Part shown: positions 1-5,864 of the stretch, piece after piece
Layout: each line of letters begins with the position of its first letter
Numbering within the stretch: the stretch's first letter is position 1
Origin: an uncultured Oscillospiraceae bacterium
Lineage (GTDB): Bacteria; Bacillota_A; Clostridia; Oscillospirales; Oscillospiraceae
Length of the DNA: 14,589 nucleotides
Direction: 5' to 3'
NCBI GenBank assembly: GCA_934635515.1
Contig: CAKTZK010000038.1
Location: 1 to 14,589, forward strand
The notes under the pieces: model-generated
Told to the model about the DNA's origin: nothing
The model's input: the letters and a program-made list of their open reading frames with translations, nothing else
Databases searched by the model: none
Translations under genes and position numbers: made by a program

Positions 1-179
1 GCCAGATACGCAACAACATGGATTTCCGCGTTTGTGGCAGGGCGGACAGTGTGCTTTCCCAAATTATCCTCGACAACACCAGTGCCGCCGAACAGATACC
101 CAAGGACGCGCGAGGCCGCTTCATCACCGGGGATGGCACGGTGTTCCAAGGCTACCTGTTCGACGAGGGGCAGCTATAA
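1..179 (+). CDS. FtsK/SpoIIIE-type DNA translocase, C-terminal fragment (ICE coupling protein)
   Basis: Only the last 58 codons are in the window (frame starting at position 3, stop TAA 177-179). The peptide runs from QIRNNMDFRVCGRADS through SQIILDNTSAAEQIP to GRFITGDGTVFQGYLFDE. This follows the end of the FtsK/SpoIIIE motor core: the segment around N-x-x-FRV, then D-S-x-x-ILD, a short A-E stretch, and the closing beta strands where FtsK has the GDML motif. In ICEs of Gram-positive bacteria such proteins pump DNA into the conjugation channel; in chromosome segregation they act at the septum. The lack of a winged-helix gamma domain after the core, and the accessory surroundings, favour a conjugation or element role. 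The N-terminal part with the Walker motifs is outside the window, so activity cannot be judged. Confidence 0.7.
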   Translation, partial: QIRNNMDFRVCGRADSVLSQIILDNTSAAEQIPKDARGRFITGDGTVFQGYLFDEGQL

Positions 180-191
180 CGGGGTGATGCC

Positions 192-365
192 ATGCCGCGC
201 AAGAAAAAGCCCAATGATTACGGCACAGGTATCCCCTATCACGAGGTAGAAGCCCTCGCCCGCGTTCTTCTTCCGGAGATTCAAGCGTTCTTTGAAAGCG
301 AGGACGGGCAGCGGGAATATACCGAGTGGAAAGCAAAGCAGCAGGTCAATATCAAGCAAAAGTAA
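192..365 (+). CDS. Small hypothetical protein downstream of the FtsK-type gene (57 aa)
   Basis: An ATG at 192 lies 12 nt after the FtsK-type stop codon and in the same frame, and the ORF ends at TAA 363-365. The upstream GGGG (181-184) can serve as a ribosome site. The product starts with a basic stretch (MPRKKKP), followed by a helical, acidic and charged body (EVEALARVLLPEIQAFFES) and a lysine- and glutamine-rich tail. It has no cysteines, no membrane segment and no catalytic motif that I recognise. Codon choice and spacing match the FtsK-type gene, which suggests translational coupling and a role in the same conjugation module, perhaps DNA-binding or accessory. The stop codon lies within the foot of a strong hairpin, so transcription of the module probably ends here. 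Confidence 0.6.
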   Translation: MPRKKKPNDYGTGIPYHEVEALARVLLPEIQAFFESEDGQREYTEWKAKQQVNIKQK

Positions 366-407
366 TCAAAGGTGGGAGTACCCTAATGGTATTCCCACCT
401 TTGATTG
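363..407. terminator. Long hairpin ending the conjugation-module transcript
   Basis: The arms 366-382 and 388-404 pair over 17 bp (one G-T wobble) around a 5-nt loop. The pairing extends by about three more base pairs into the stop codon of the small ORF. The stem is very stable, but no clear run of T follows on the plus strand (TTGATTGATATAAA), so intrinsic termination is likely but not textbook. It separates the left module from the AT-rich helicase operon, which has its own promoter. Confidence 0.6.
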
Positions 408-470
408 ATATAAATTGAGGCGATCCTAAGATAGTAGTTTTTATTTAGAAATGGCACAAAATCATAGGAG

Positions 471-499
471 TTGTTTTCAAATTACCAGCATGCTATAAT
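471..499 (+). promoter_or_regulatory. Sigma-A promoter of the helicase/exonuclease operon
   Basis: The -35 is TTGTTT (471-476). A 17-nt spacer leads to a perfect -10, TATAAT (494-499), with an extended TG at 491-492. The expected start is near 506, giving a leader of about 35 nt before the ATG at 542. The 8-bp palindrome AGCATGCT (487-494) overlaps the first base of the -10 and could be an operator half, although it may be chance. A dedicated promoter just behind a terminator shows that the two-gene operon is an independent unit. Confidence 0.75.
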
Positions 500-541
500 T
501 GTTAAAAATGTTTTGTTTATGAGTTGTGGGGGGAAATAAAT

Positions 542-2359
542 ATGAAAAAGCCAAGTATAACACATTTGTCCGATGAGCAAGAGTTGTTCTTGCACAAGGC
601 GCTATTAGGCGAGAACATTCTTGTAGATGCCTGCATTGGGAGTGGGAAAACAACCGCAATTCAGCATCTTTGCCGGGCCTTCTCTGAAACAACACAAATT
701 CTCTATTTGACTTATAATAAGTTGCTGAAATTGGATGCTAAGGGGAAAATTAAGAACAAAAATGTTACAGTAACAAATTATCACGGCTTTGCTTTTCACA
801 TGTTGAGAAAGGTTGGCGTAGAACCAAATATTGCAGATGCAATACAACTGTTCAATGACATGAAGCCCCAAATCAAGACATATGACGTGTTAATTATAGA
901 CGAATATCAGGATATAGAGCTGGAATTTTCCGAAATGTTGGAGTACATAAAATCTACGAATCCAACAATTCAAATAATTGCTGTTGGAGATATGGCACAG
1001 AAAATATACGACAAAACGACCTTAGATGTATCAGCTTTTATGGAAGAGTTTCTTGGCCCGCACATAAAGCTAGTTTTCACAAAATGTTTCAGACTTTCCG
1101 CTGGGTTGGCAGAAAAATTAGGACGCATTTGGAAAAAGCAGATTGTTGGTGTAAATGACTCTTGTGTGGTAGAAGAAATGACTGTTCCAGAGGTAATGAG
1201 ATTCCTGTCCGTGCAAGATCCAAAAGAAGTACTCTGCTTGGGCTCCCGAACCGGCGATATGGCAAATGTATTAAACGACTTAGAGAACTCTTACTCGGAT
1301 AAATTTAACAAGAAAACCGTTTATGCGAGTATTGCAGATAAAGATTCTTTAGGAAAATCAGTGCCGAGCAAGACCTCTGCAATTTTTACCACTTTTGATA
1401 GCAGCAAGGGGCTTGAACGAAAAATATGTGTTGTATTCGATTTTACAGAAAGTTATTGGAATGTTAGAGTAAAGAAGCCACAACAAAAGTATGAAATCCT
1501 TCGTAATATTTTTTGTGTAGCTGCCAGCCGGGGAAAAGAACATATAATTTTTGTTACCGGCGACGAGGCCCTTCTATCAGAGGAAACAATATTGACTGAG
1601 CCTAACACCGAGACAAAATACGATGATACAGTTAATATTTCGGAAATGTTTGATTTTAAATATCGTGAGGATGTTGAAAACTGTTATGCTCTGCTGGAAT
1701 GTTCTGAAATAGAAGTCGATGATAAATCCGTCATTGACATAACACCAACAGATGACTTAATTGACTTATCACCTTGTATCGGTATATATCAGGAGGCGGT
1801 ATTTTTCAACCAAGATCAATATGATATTGATAAAGAGATTGAACTATATTTTAGGACTCATAAAAACGGGGGCAAAGATAAGGAAGCCGCGAAATTAAGT
1901 TTAGACGAAAAAATCCTTTATTTGACAGCGTTAGAAACAAAACAGGAGCGTTATCAAAAGCAGGTCACAACACCTTTTGTTAGTGATAGTGAACAAAAGG
2001 CAATTATAGAAAGATTGTCAAAAATATTTATTCGAGATGAAACCGTTCAGGTTCAATGTGAAATTCCATTTTATGAAGAAAATTCAGATCATGAGTGTTT
2101 CACAGCAATTGGATTGTGTGATGTATTGAAAGATGATGTCATCTATGAATTAAAATTTGTTTCTGAATTATCGCACGTTCATTTTCTACAATGTGCCTGC
2201 TATATGATTGCATTGAAAATAGAAAAAGGAATTTTGTGGAATACACGTGATAATACTCGCTATGAAATCCATATACCGGACAGAGACGCATTTCTGAATG
2301 CAGTTGCAAAGGCAACAACAAAAAGGAAACTTGAAAGATATTACCATCCTGTGATATGA
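542..2359 (+). CDS. UvrD-like SF1 helicase fused to a PD-(D/E)XK (RecB/Cas4-type) nuclease
   Basis: This 605-aa protein should unwind DNA with ATP and cut it. Helicase motifs appear in order: Walker A GSGKTT (33-38), motif Ia LTYNKLL (56-62), NYHGFAF (79-85), Walker B DEYQD (120-124), motif III VGDMAQKIY (148-156), an arginine segment CFRLS (182-186), motif V SSKGLE (287-292) and motif VI VAASRGKEHII (326-336). The C-terminus carries a RecB/Cas4-like nuclease signature: GxxD with Asp527, ExK with Glu536 and Lys538, and QxxxY at 550-554. Residues about 345-490 are unassigned. It is shorter than UvrD/PcrA (about 720 aa), with reduced insert domains. I chose the ATG at 542 because a GGGGGG-AA ribosome site (528-535) sits just upstream; an in-frame TTG at 524 has none. 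The gene is AT-rich, leads a two-gene operon, and its stop overlaps the next gene's ribosome site. AddAB-type recombination enzymes are much larger. A defence or element-DNA role is inferred. Confidence 0.85.
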   Translation: MKKPSITHLSDEQELFLHKALLGENILVDACIGSGKTTAIQHLCRAFSETTQILYLTYNKLLKLDAKGKIKNKNVTVTNYHGFAFHMLRKVGVEPNIADAIQLFNDMKPQIKTYDVLIIDEYQDIELEFSEMLEYIKSTNPTIQIIAVGDMAQKIYDKTTLDVSAFMEEFLGPHIKLVFTKCFRLSAGLAEKLGRIWKKQIVGVNDSCVVEEMTVPEVMRFLSVQDPKEVLCLGSRTGDMANVLNDLENSYSDKFNKKTVYASIADKDSLGKSVPSKTSAIFTTFDSSKGLERKICVVFDFTESYWNVRVKKPQQKYEILRNIFCVAASRGKEHIIFVTGDEALLSEETILTEPNTETKYDDTVNISEMFDFKYREDVENCYALLECSEIEVDDKSVIDITPTDDLIDLSPCIGIYQEAVFFNQDQYDIDKEIELYFRTHKNGGKDKEAAKLSLDEKILYLTALETKQERYQKQVTTPFVSDSEQKAIIERLSKIFIRDETVQVQCEIPFYEENSDHECFTAIGLCDVLKDDVIYELKFVSELSHVHFLQCACYMIALKIEKGILWNTRDNTRYEIHIPDRDAFLNAVAKATTKRKLERYYHPVI

Positions 2360-2371
2360 GGAGGCATTTAA

Positions 2372-3436
2372 ATGGACATTTCTACCCATAGCCAAAGTAT
2401 GACGGATAGAGAGTATTTCGCAGTTATTGATACTGAAACAACTTGGCAAGATGAAGTGATGTCGATTGGAGTGGTAATAGCCCACAAAAATACCTATCAT
2501 ATCGCTGCAGAAAAGTACTATGTAATTACACCAGAATGTAGGCAGCCTGCTATGTACGGATATGCGCTGAATGATTATACCCCCTTTACAAAGTGTAACA
2601 GATCAAAAGCAATATCTGATTTACGTTCATTGCTGCAGAACTATTGCATAGAGGACATTTTTGCATACAATGCACACTTTGACTATAATCACTTACCAGA
2701 ACTGAAAGATTTCGTTTGGCGTGATATCATGCGTATAGCGGCATACAAACAGTTTAATCCAAGTATTCCAGATGATGCAGAATGCTGTTCAACAGGAAGA
2801 TTAAAAAGCAATTATGGCGTAGAATCCATGATGCAACTCCTGATGGGGAACGAAAGGTATTTTGAAAGACATAATGCAGCATTTGATGCAAAAGATGAAT
2901 TGCTAATAATGCAAATACTAGGATACCCAACGGAACAGTATCCTAGTATTCAAGAGATTTCTTCGATGAAAACGAGAATGCATACACGGCTTGAGCGACG
3001 CGAACAGCGAAAGAATGATCTACAGAAACATTTGACTTATGGAAATATTGATTTAATTAGTTTTGAAGCGACAAATAAGCCCGTTATTATAAAGTGCAGG
3101 ATATGCGGGCATTTTTGGAATGTGAGCTTTTATACAGCAAGCACCAGCACGCCTAAATGTCCCAACTGTTTTCCGACGGCCAATCCTAAGCCTAAAACAC
3201 ATAAAGAAAAACTATCATTAGAAGAACAATTACAGACAAGAGCAAAAGACTATGCCGATTTAATCTCGAGCAAAAGCGGCGGAACGTTAAAAGTTATAGA
3301 GTATAGGGGTTCAAACAAAAAGGCAACGGTAATATGTATGACGTGTGATTACCGCTGGGAGATTAGAGCGGATCACCTCAAGACTCGTTGTTATTGCCCG
3401 TGTTGCAAAAAGAAAGCTAAGGCTACCATAATATAA
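2372..3436 (+). CDS. DEDDh (DnaQ-like) 3'-5' exonuclease with two C-terminal zinc ribbons
   Basis: The product has 354 aa. Residues 15-185 form a DEDDh exonuclease fold with all five catalytic residues visible: Asp20 and Glu22 in VIDTET, Asp104 in NAHFDYN, and His167 and Asp172 in RHNAAFDAKDE. It should remove nucleotides from 3' ends with two metal ions. A basic helical linker (about 197-225) follows, then two similar modules: Cys242/245 with Cys263/266, and Cys322/325 with Cys342/345. In each, a hydrophobic strand precedes the first CxxC and a Trp (249, 329) follows it, and the module ends in CPxC. Such ribbons resemble DUF4379- and DUF723-like modules of DNA endonucleases and probably bind nucleic acid. 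The ribosome site GAGGAGG (2358-2364) overlaps the helicase-nuclease stop, and the gap is 12 nt, so the two products are probably made together. Base use is AT-rich, as in its partner. Activity on DNA versus RNA cannot be told from sequence. Confidence 0.85.
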   Translation: MDISTHSQSMTDREYFAVIDTETTWQDEVMSIGVVIAHKNTYHIAAEKYYVITPECRQPAMYGYALNDYTPFTKCNRSKAISDLRSLLQNYCIEDIFAYNAHFDYNHLPELKDFVWRDIMRIAAYKQFNPSIPDDAECCSTGRLKSNYGVESMMQLLMGNERYFERHNAAFDAKDELLIMQILGYPTEQYPSIQEISSMKTRMHTRLERREQRKNDLQKHLTYGNIDLISFEATNKPVIIKCRICGHFWNVSFYTASTSTPKCPNCFPTANPKPKTHKEKLSLEEQLQTRAKDYADLISSKSGGTLKVIEYRGSNKKATVICMTCDYRWEIRADHLKTRCYCPCCKKKAKATII

Positions 3437-3439
3437 GAA

Positions 3440-3464
3440 AAAAGGGCGGAAGTTCCGCCCTTTT
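3440..3464. terminator. Bidirectional rho-independent terminator
   Basis: An 11-bp stem (3440-3450 with 3454-3464, core GGGCGGA/TCCGCCC) has a 3-nt loop. The plus strand ends in TTTTGTTTTC; the minus strand ends in TTTTTTCTT. It can end both the helicase/exonuclease transcript, 4 nt after the exonuclease stop, and the tRNA-Pro transcript coming the other way. Confidence 0.9.
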
Positions 3465-3488
3465 GTTTTCTACAGTACAGTCTCAATA

Positions 3489-3546
3489 GAAATGATAAAT
3501 CCGAACACATTACCCACTTGGATAATGTAGTTCGGATTATCATTTC
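3489..3546. repeat. Long imperfect palindrome next to the tRNA-Pro 3' end
   Basis: The outer arms 3489-3498 and 3537-3546 pair perfectly. Inner blocks TCCGAA/TTCGGA and ACATTA/TAATGT follow, interrupted only by two single unpaired bases, and the apex can close on a loop of about 4 nt. The whole hairpin has about 26 bp. It ends one base from the CCA-encoding end of the tRNA, so it would be in the tRNA precursor transcript, and as DNA it lies at the likely attachment junction. It has no T run, so it is probably not a terminator. It may be an integrase or excisionase site, or an RNA processing signal. Confidence 0.8.
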
Positions 3547-3547
3547 T

Positions 3548-3624
3548 TGGTCCGAGTGTCGAGATTCGAACTCGAGGCCTCTTGAACCCCATTCAAGCGC
3601 GATACCAAACTTCGCCACACCCGG
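3548..3624 (-). tRNA. tRNA-Pro (anticodon GGG)
   Basis: Read on the minus strand, the acceptor stem CCGGGTG pairs with CACTCGG (one G-T wobble). The D stem is GCGA/TCGC. The anticodon stem CTTGA/TCAAG encloses the loop ATGGGGT with anticodon GGG. The variable loop is AGGCC, the T stem TCGAG/CTCGA closes TTCGAAT, and the discriminator A and an encoded CCA follow. The anticodon reads the proline codon CCC. The gene is intact and has its own promoter on the chromosomal side. Its 3' end faces the accessory DNA to the left, the usual orientation when an element has integrated into a tRNA and restored its 3' end. Confidence 0.93.
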
Positions 3625-3664
3625 ATATGCACTTTTTTGCTGTTCAAATCGAATCAGCTTGCTT

Positions 3665-3693
3665 ATAATACCACCGTCCGCGGCAAATGTCAA
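3665..3693 (-). promoter_or_regulatory. Promoter of tRNA-Pro
   Basis: On the minus strand, a perfect -35 TTGACA (3688-3693), a 17-nt spacer and a -10 TATTAT (3665-3670) lie about 40 nt before the mature 5' end at 3624. It lies on the core-genome side, so the tRNA keeps its native promoter whatever happened at the 3' end. Confidence 0.85.
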
Positions 3694-3763
3694 CACCTTT
3701 TTTCTGTAATTGCGAACGAAATGTAAACTTGCCTGGTAATACAGGGGAAATGCCGCTTCGGTG

Positions 3764-3793
3764 TTGACGGAAATCGGAAGAAGGGTGTATAAT
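3764..3793 (+). promoter_or_regulatory. Sigma-A promoter of the methyltransferase-ECF-truA-clp operon
   Basis: The -35 is TTGACG (3764-3769). An 18-nt spacer leads to TATAAT (3788-3793), and the methyltransferase ribosome site GGAGG (3811-3815) and ATG (3826) follow closely. The leader is only about 25 nt, too short for a riboswitch. It is divergent from the tRNA-Pro promoter. I see no equally good promoter before the terminator at 13609, though internal ones are not excluded. Confidence 0.75.
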
Positions 3794-3825
3794 ACATTGA
3801 TTTATTATGCGGAGGTAGACCCTTT

Positions 3826-4689
3826 ATGTGGATCGCGGACGGTTGGAAGGATTATGAGCTGCTGGATTGCGGCGGCGGGGAAAAGCTGGAGCGCTGGGGA
3901 CAGCAGATCCTGGTGCGGCCCGACCCCCAGGCTATTTGGGAGACGGACCATCGCCACCCCGGCTGGCGCCAGGCCAACGCCCGGTACAGCCGCTCCTCCA
4001 CCGGCGGCGGCCACTGGGACAAGCGCAAGCTCCCGGAGCAGTGGGCCATCGGCTACAAGGACCTGCGCTTCCAGGTGAAGCCCATGAACTTCAAGCACAC
4101 GGGCCTTTTCCCGGAGCAGGCGGCCAACTGGGACTTTGCCATGGAGAAGATCAAAAACGCCGGGCGGCCCATCCGGGTGCTGAACCTCTTTGCCTACACA
4201 GGCGGGGCCACGGTGGCCTGCGCGGCGGCGGGGGCCACCGTCTGCCATGTGGACGCGGCCAAGGGCATGGTGGCCTGGGCCAAGGAAAACGCCAAGGTCT
4301 CCGGCCTCACCGAGGCACCCATCCGCTGGATCGTGGACGACTGCGCCAAGTTCGTGGAGCGGGAAATTCGCCGGGGCAAGACCTACGACGCCATCATCAT
4401 GGACCCGCCCAGCTATGGCCGGGGCCCAGGCGGCGAGGTGTGGAAGCTGGAGGATAACCTCTATCCCTTCGTGAAGCTCTGCGCCCGGGTGCTGTCGGAC
4501 AAGCCGCTTTTCGTGATTCTAAACTCTTACACCACGGGTCTTGCGCCCTCGGTGCTGGGCTATATTCTGCAAATGCTCATCGGCAAGGACCGGGGCGGCA
4601 AGGTCACCTGGGACGAGCTGGGCCTGCCGTGCAGCGAGAGCGGCATGGCGCTGCCCTGCGGCGCCACAGGCCGGTGGTATGCGGAATAA
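3826..4689 (+). CDS. Class I SAM-dependent methyltransferase (RlmI/RlmK-like, COG1092 type)
   Basis: The product has 287 aa and probably methylates RNA, by similarity to the rRNA cytosine/guanine methyltransferases RlmI and RlmK. Motif I for S-adenosylmethionine binding is VLNLFAYTGGAT (118-129). The acidic residue for the ribose hydroxyls is Asp143 in HVDAAKG, and motif IV is DPPSYGRG (193-200). Asp171-Asp172 matches the post-motif acidic position. The N-terminal 110 residues lack the PUA domain of RlmI, and the protein is shorter than RlmI (about 396 aa), so the target may differ. The start is the ATG with GGAGG 10 nt upstream, just behind the promoter. It is the first gene of the long operon that also holds truA, another RNA-modifying enzyme. 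No conserved Cys nucleophile is obvious, so a cytosine-5 mechanism is not supported. The exact substrate is unknown. Confidence 0.8.
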   Translation: MWIADGWKDYELLDCGGGEKLERWGQQILVRPDPQAIWETDHRHPGWRQANARYSRSSTGGGHWDKRKLPEQWAIGYKDLRFQVKPMNFKHTGLFPEQAANWDFAMEKIKNAGRPIRVLNLFAYTGGATVACAAAGATVCHVDAAKGMVAWAKENAKVSGLTEAPIRWIVDDCAKFVEREIRRGKTYDAIIMDPPSYGRGPGGEVWKLEDNLYPFVKLCARVLSDKPLFVILNSYTTGLAPSVLGYILQMLIGKDRGGKVTWDELGLPCSESGMALPCGATGRWYAE

Positions 4690-4703
4690 AAAGGAGATAA
4701 TAC

Positions 4704-4967
4704 ATGCTGAAAACAACGGAAAAATGGCGGTTTGCTTGCTATGGAATTATGTGGGCGGTCATTGCGGTCAGCGTTATGGTAGGACTTTCAACAGAAAAAA
4801 TGTTGCCGGATTGGACTTTGGCAATGGCGAAATACACGATAACGGTGCTCTTTTTAGCAGGAAAGTCTCTGAGGATCATCGAATTGCGCCGGGAAAAGGA
4901 AAGCGTCATGTTTGATGTGATCTCGGCAATATTCATTTGCGGCGTTTTCTGGAGCACCGGCACTTAA
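4704..4967 (+). CDS. Small membrane protein of unknown function (87 aa)
   Basis: The ATG at 4704 has a good ribosome site (AAGGAG, 4691-4696) and follows the methyltransferase stop by 14 nt. Two to three hydrophobic stretches are visible: about residues 11-28 ([15 protein letters not shown]), 37-53 around [14 protein letters not shown], and 68-84 ([15 protein letters not shown]). A charged loop [11 protein letters not shown] lies between the last two. No family is recognised. It is too small for an ECF S component, which has six helices. Base composition is clearly less GC-rich than in the genes on both sides, suggesting a recent insertion or relaxed codon use. Spacing and ribosome site support expression as part of the operon. 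Confidence 0.6.
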   Translation: MLKTTEKWRFACYGIMWAVIAVSVMVGLSTEKMLPDWTLAMAKYTITVLFLAGKSLRIIELRREKESVMFDVISAIFICGVFWSTGT

Positions 4968-4990
4968 TTGCAGTGAAGGCGGAAAAACTT

Positions 4991-5848
4991 ATGTCAACCA
5001 TGATAAAAACAGAAAAACTCACCTTCGCCTACCCGGCGGAGGAGGGGGGACAGCAGGAGACCTCCGCCCTGCGGGAGGTAGACCTGGAGATAGAAAAAGG
5101 GAGCTTTGTGGCGATTTTGGGCCACAACGGCTCCGGCAAATCCACCCTGGCCAAGCACATGAATGCGGTACTGCTGCCCACCGGCGGCAAGGTCTGGGTG
5201 GAGGGGATGGACACGGCGGACCCGGCGCTGCTGCTGGAAGTGCGGCGGCGCATCGGCATGGTGTTCCAGAATCCGGATAACCAGATCGTCGCCAATGTGG
5301 TGGAGGAGGATGTGGCCTTTGCCCCGGAGAACCTGGGTGTGCCCTCGGCGGAAATCCGCAAGCGGGTGGACGACGCCCTGGAGGCCGTGGGCATGGAGGA
5401 ATACGCCCGCCATGCGCCGCACCTGCTCTCCGGCGGACAGAAGCAGCGCGTGGCCATTGCCGGAGTCATTGCCATGGAGCCGGAGTGCATCGTGCTGGAC
5501 GAGTCCACCGCCATGTTAGACCCCGTAGGCCGCCGGGAGGTGCTGACCACGGTCCACAAGCTGAATAGGGAGCGGGGCATCACCGTGGTGCTCATTACCC
5601 ACCACATGAACGAGGCCATGGAGGCCGACCGGGCCATTGTGATGAACAAGGGCCAGGTAGCCATGGACGGCACGCCCCGGGAAGTGTTCGCCCGGGTGGA
5701 GGAACTGCGGGCCCTAGGCCTGGCGGCGCCGGACACGGTGGAGTTACTTTATGAATTGCGGAGCCGGGGCATAGACATCCCGCTGGATGCTATGACCGTG
5801 GAGGAGTGCGCGGACGCCATCTGCCACGCCTTTGCCGGCGGAAAATAA
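4991..5848 (+). CDS. ecfA1: Energy-coupling factor (ECF) transporter ATPase EcfA1
   Basis: This 285-aa ATPase is one half of the EcfA1-EcfA2 pair that powers ECF vitamin or metal importers through EcfT at the inner face of the membrane. It shows Walker A GHNGSGKS (44-51), a Q loop with FQNPDNQ (Gln93), signature LSGGQKQ (146-152), Walker B IVLDE (167-171) followed by STAMLDP, and switch His204. The Ser after the catalytic Glu (DEST rather than DEPT) is common in EcfA1 and helps tell it from EcfA2. The ATG at 4991 is chosen because AAGGCGG (4976-4982) lies 8 nt upstream; an in-frame TTG at 4937 would overlap the preceding gene. The ecfA2 start follows the stop by 16 nt. Confidence 0.93.
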   Translation: MSTMIKTEKLTFAYPAEEGGQQETSALREVDLEIEKGSFVAILGHNGSGKSTLAKHMNAVLLPTGGKVWVEGMDTADPALLLEVRRRIGMVFQNPDNQIVANVVEEDVAFAPENLGVPSAEIRKRVDDALEAVGMEEYARHAPHLLSGGQKQRVAIAGVIAMEPECIVLDESTAMLDPVGRREVLTTVHKLNRERGITVVLITHHMNEAMEADRAIVMNKGQVAMDGTPREVFARVEELRALGLAAPDTVELLYELRSRGIDIPLDAMTVEECADAICHAFAGGK

Positions 5849-5864
5849 AAGGGGATTAAACAAG

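Larger units (their letters stand above)
1..3547. mobile_element. Putative terminal part of an integrative (conjugative) element abutting tRNA-Pro
   Basis: Four observations support this. The left edge carries the end of an FtsK/SpoIIIE-type translocase plus a small ORF typical of conjugation modules. The following two-gene operon is visibly AT-rich (AAA, ATA and TTA codons are common), unlike the GC-rich core genes after 3790. Its products are DNA-processing enzymes with no housekeeping partners nearby. The region stops against the 3' end of a tRNA gene, a classic integration target for tyrosine integrases. No integrase or second attachment repeat is visible, so the other end lies to the left of the window. 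Whether the helicase operon belongs to the same element as the FtsK fragment, or was inserted next to it, cannot be decided here. Confidence 0.6.

Noticed and set aside
524..541. Upstream TTG start for the helicase-nuclease
   Set aside because: It would add six residues lying on the ribosome site itself; the ATG at 542 has the G-rich site at the proper distance.
542..3436. Gabija or AddAB/RecBCD system
   Set aside because: The first protein has UvrD motifs, but the partner is a DEDDh exonuclease, not an OLD-family/TOPRIM nuclease. Both proteins are far smaller than AddA/AddB or RecB/RecC.
3466..3480. TACAG-TACAG direct repeat as attachment core
   Set aside because: Five bases repeated twice is too short to support an att site.
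3489..3546. Integron attC site
   Set aside because: A bulged palindrome resembles attC, but the conserved core boxes (GTTRRRY and its partner) are not present: the right arm reads GTTCGGA. The neighbouring genes also have their own promoter, unlike typical cassettes.
3794..3825. Riboswitch controlling the ECF operon
   Set aside because: The leader from the promoter to the first gene is about 25 nt, and the ecf genes follow other genes closely, so there is no room for an aptamer.
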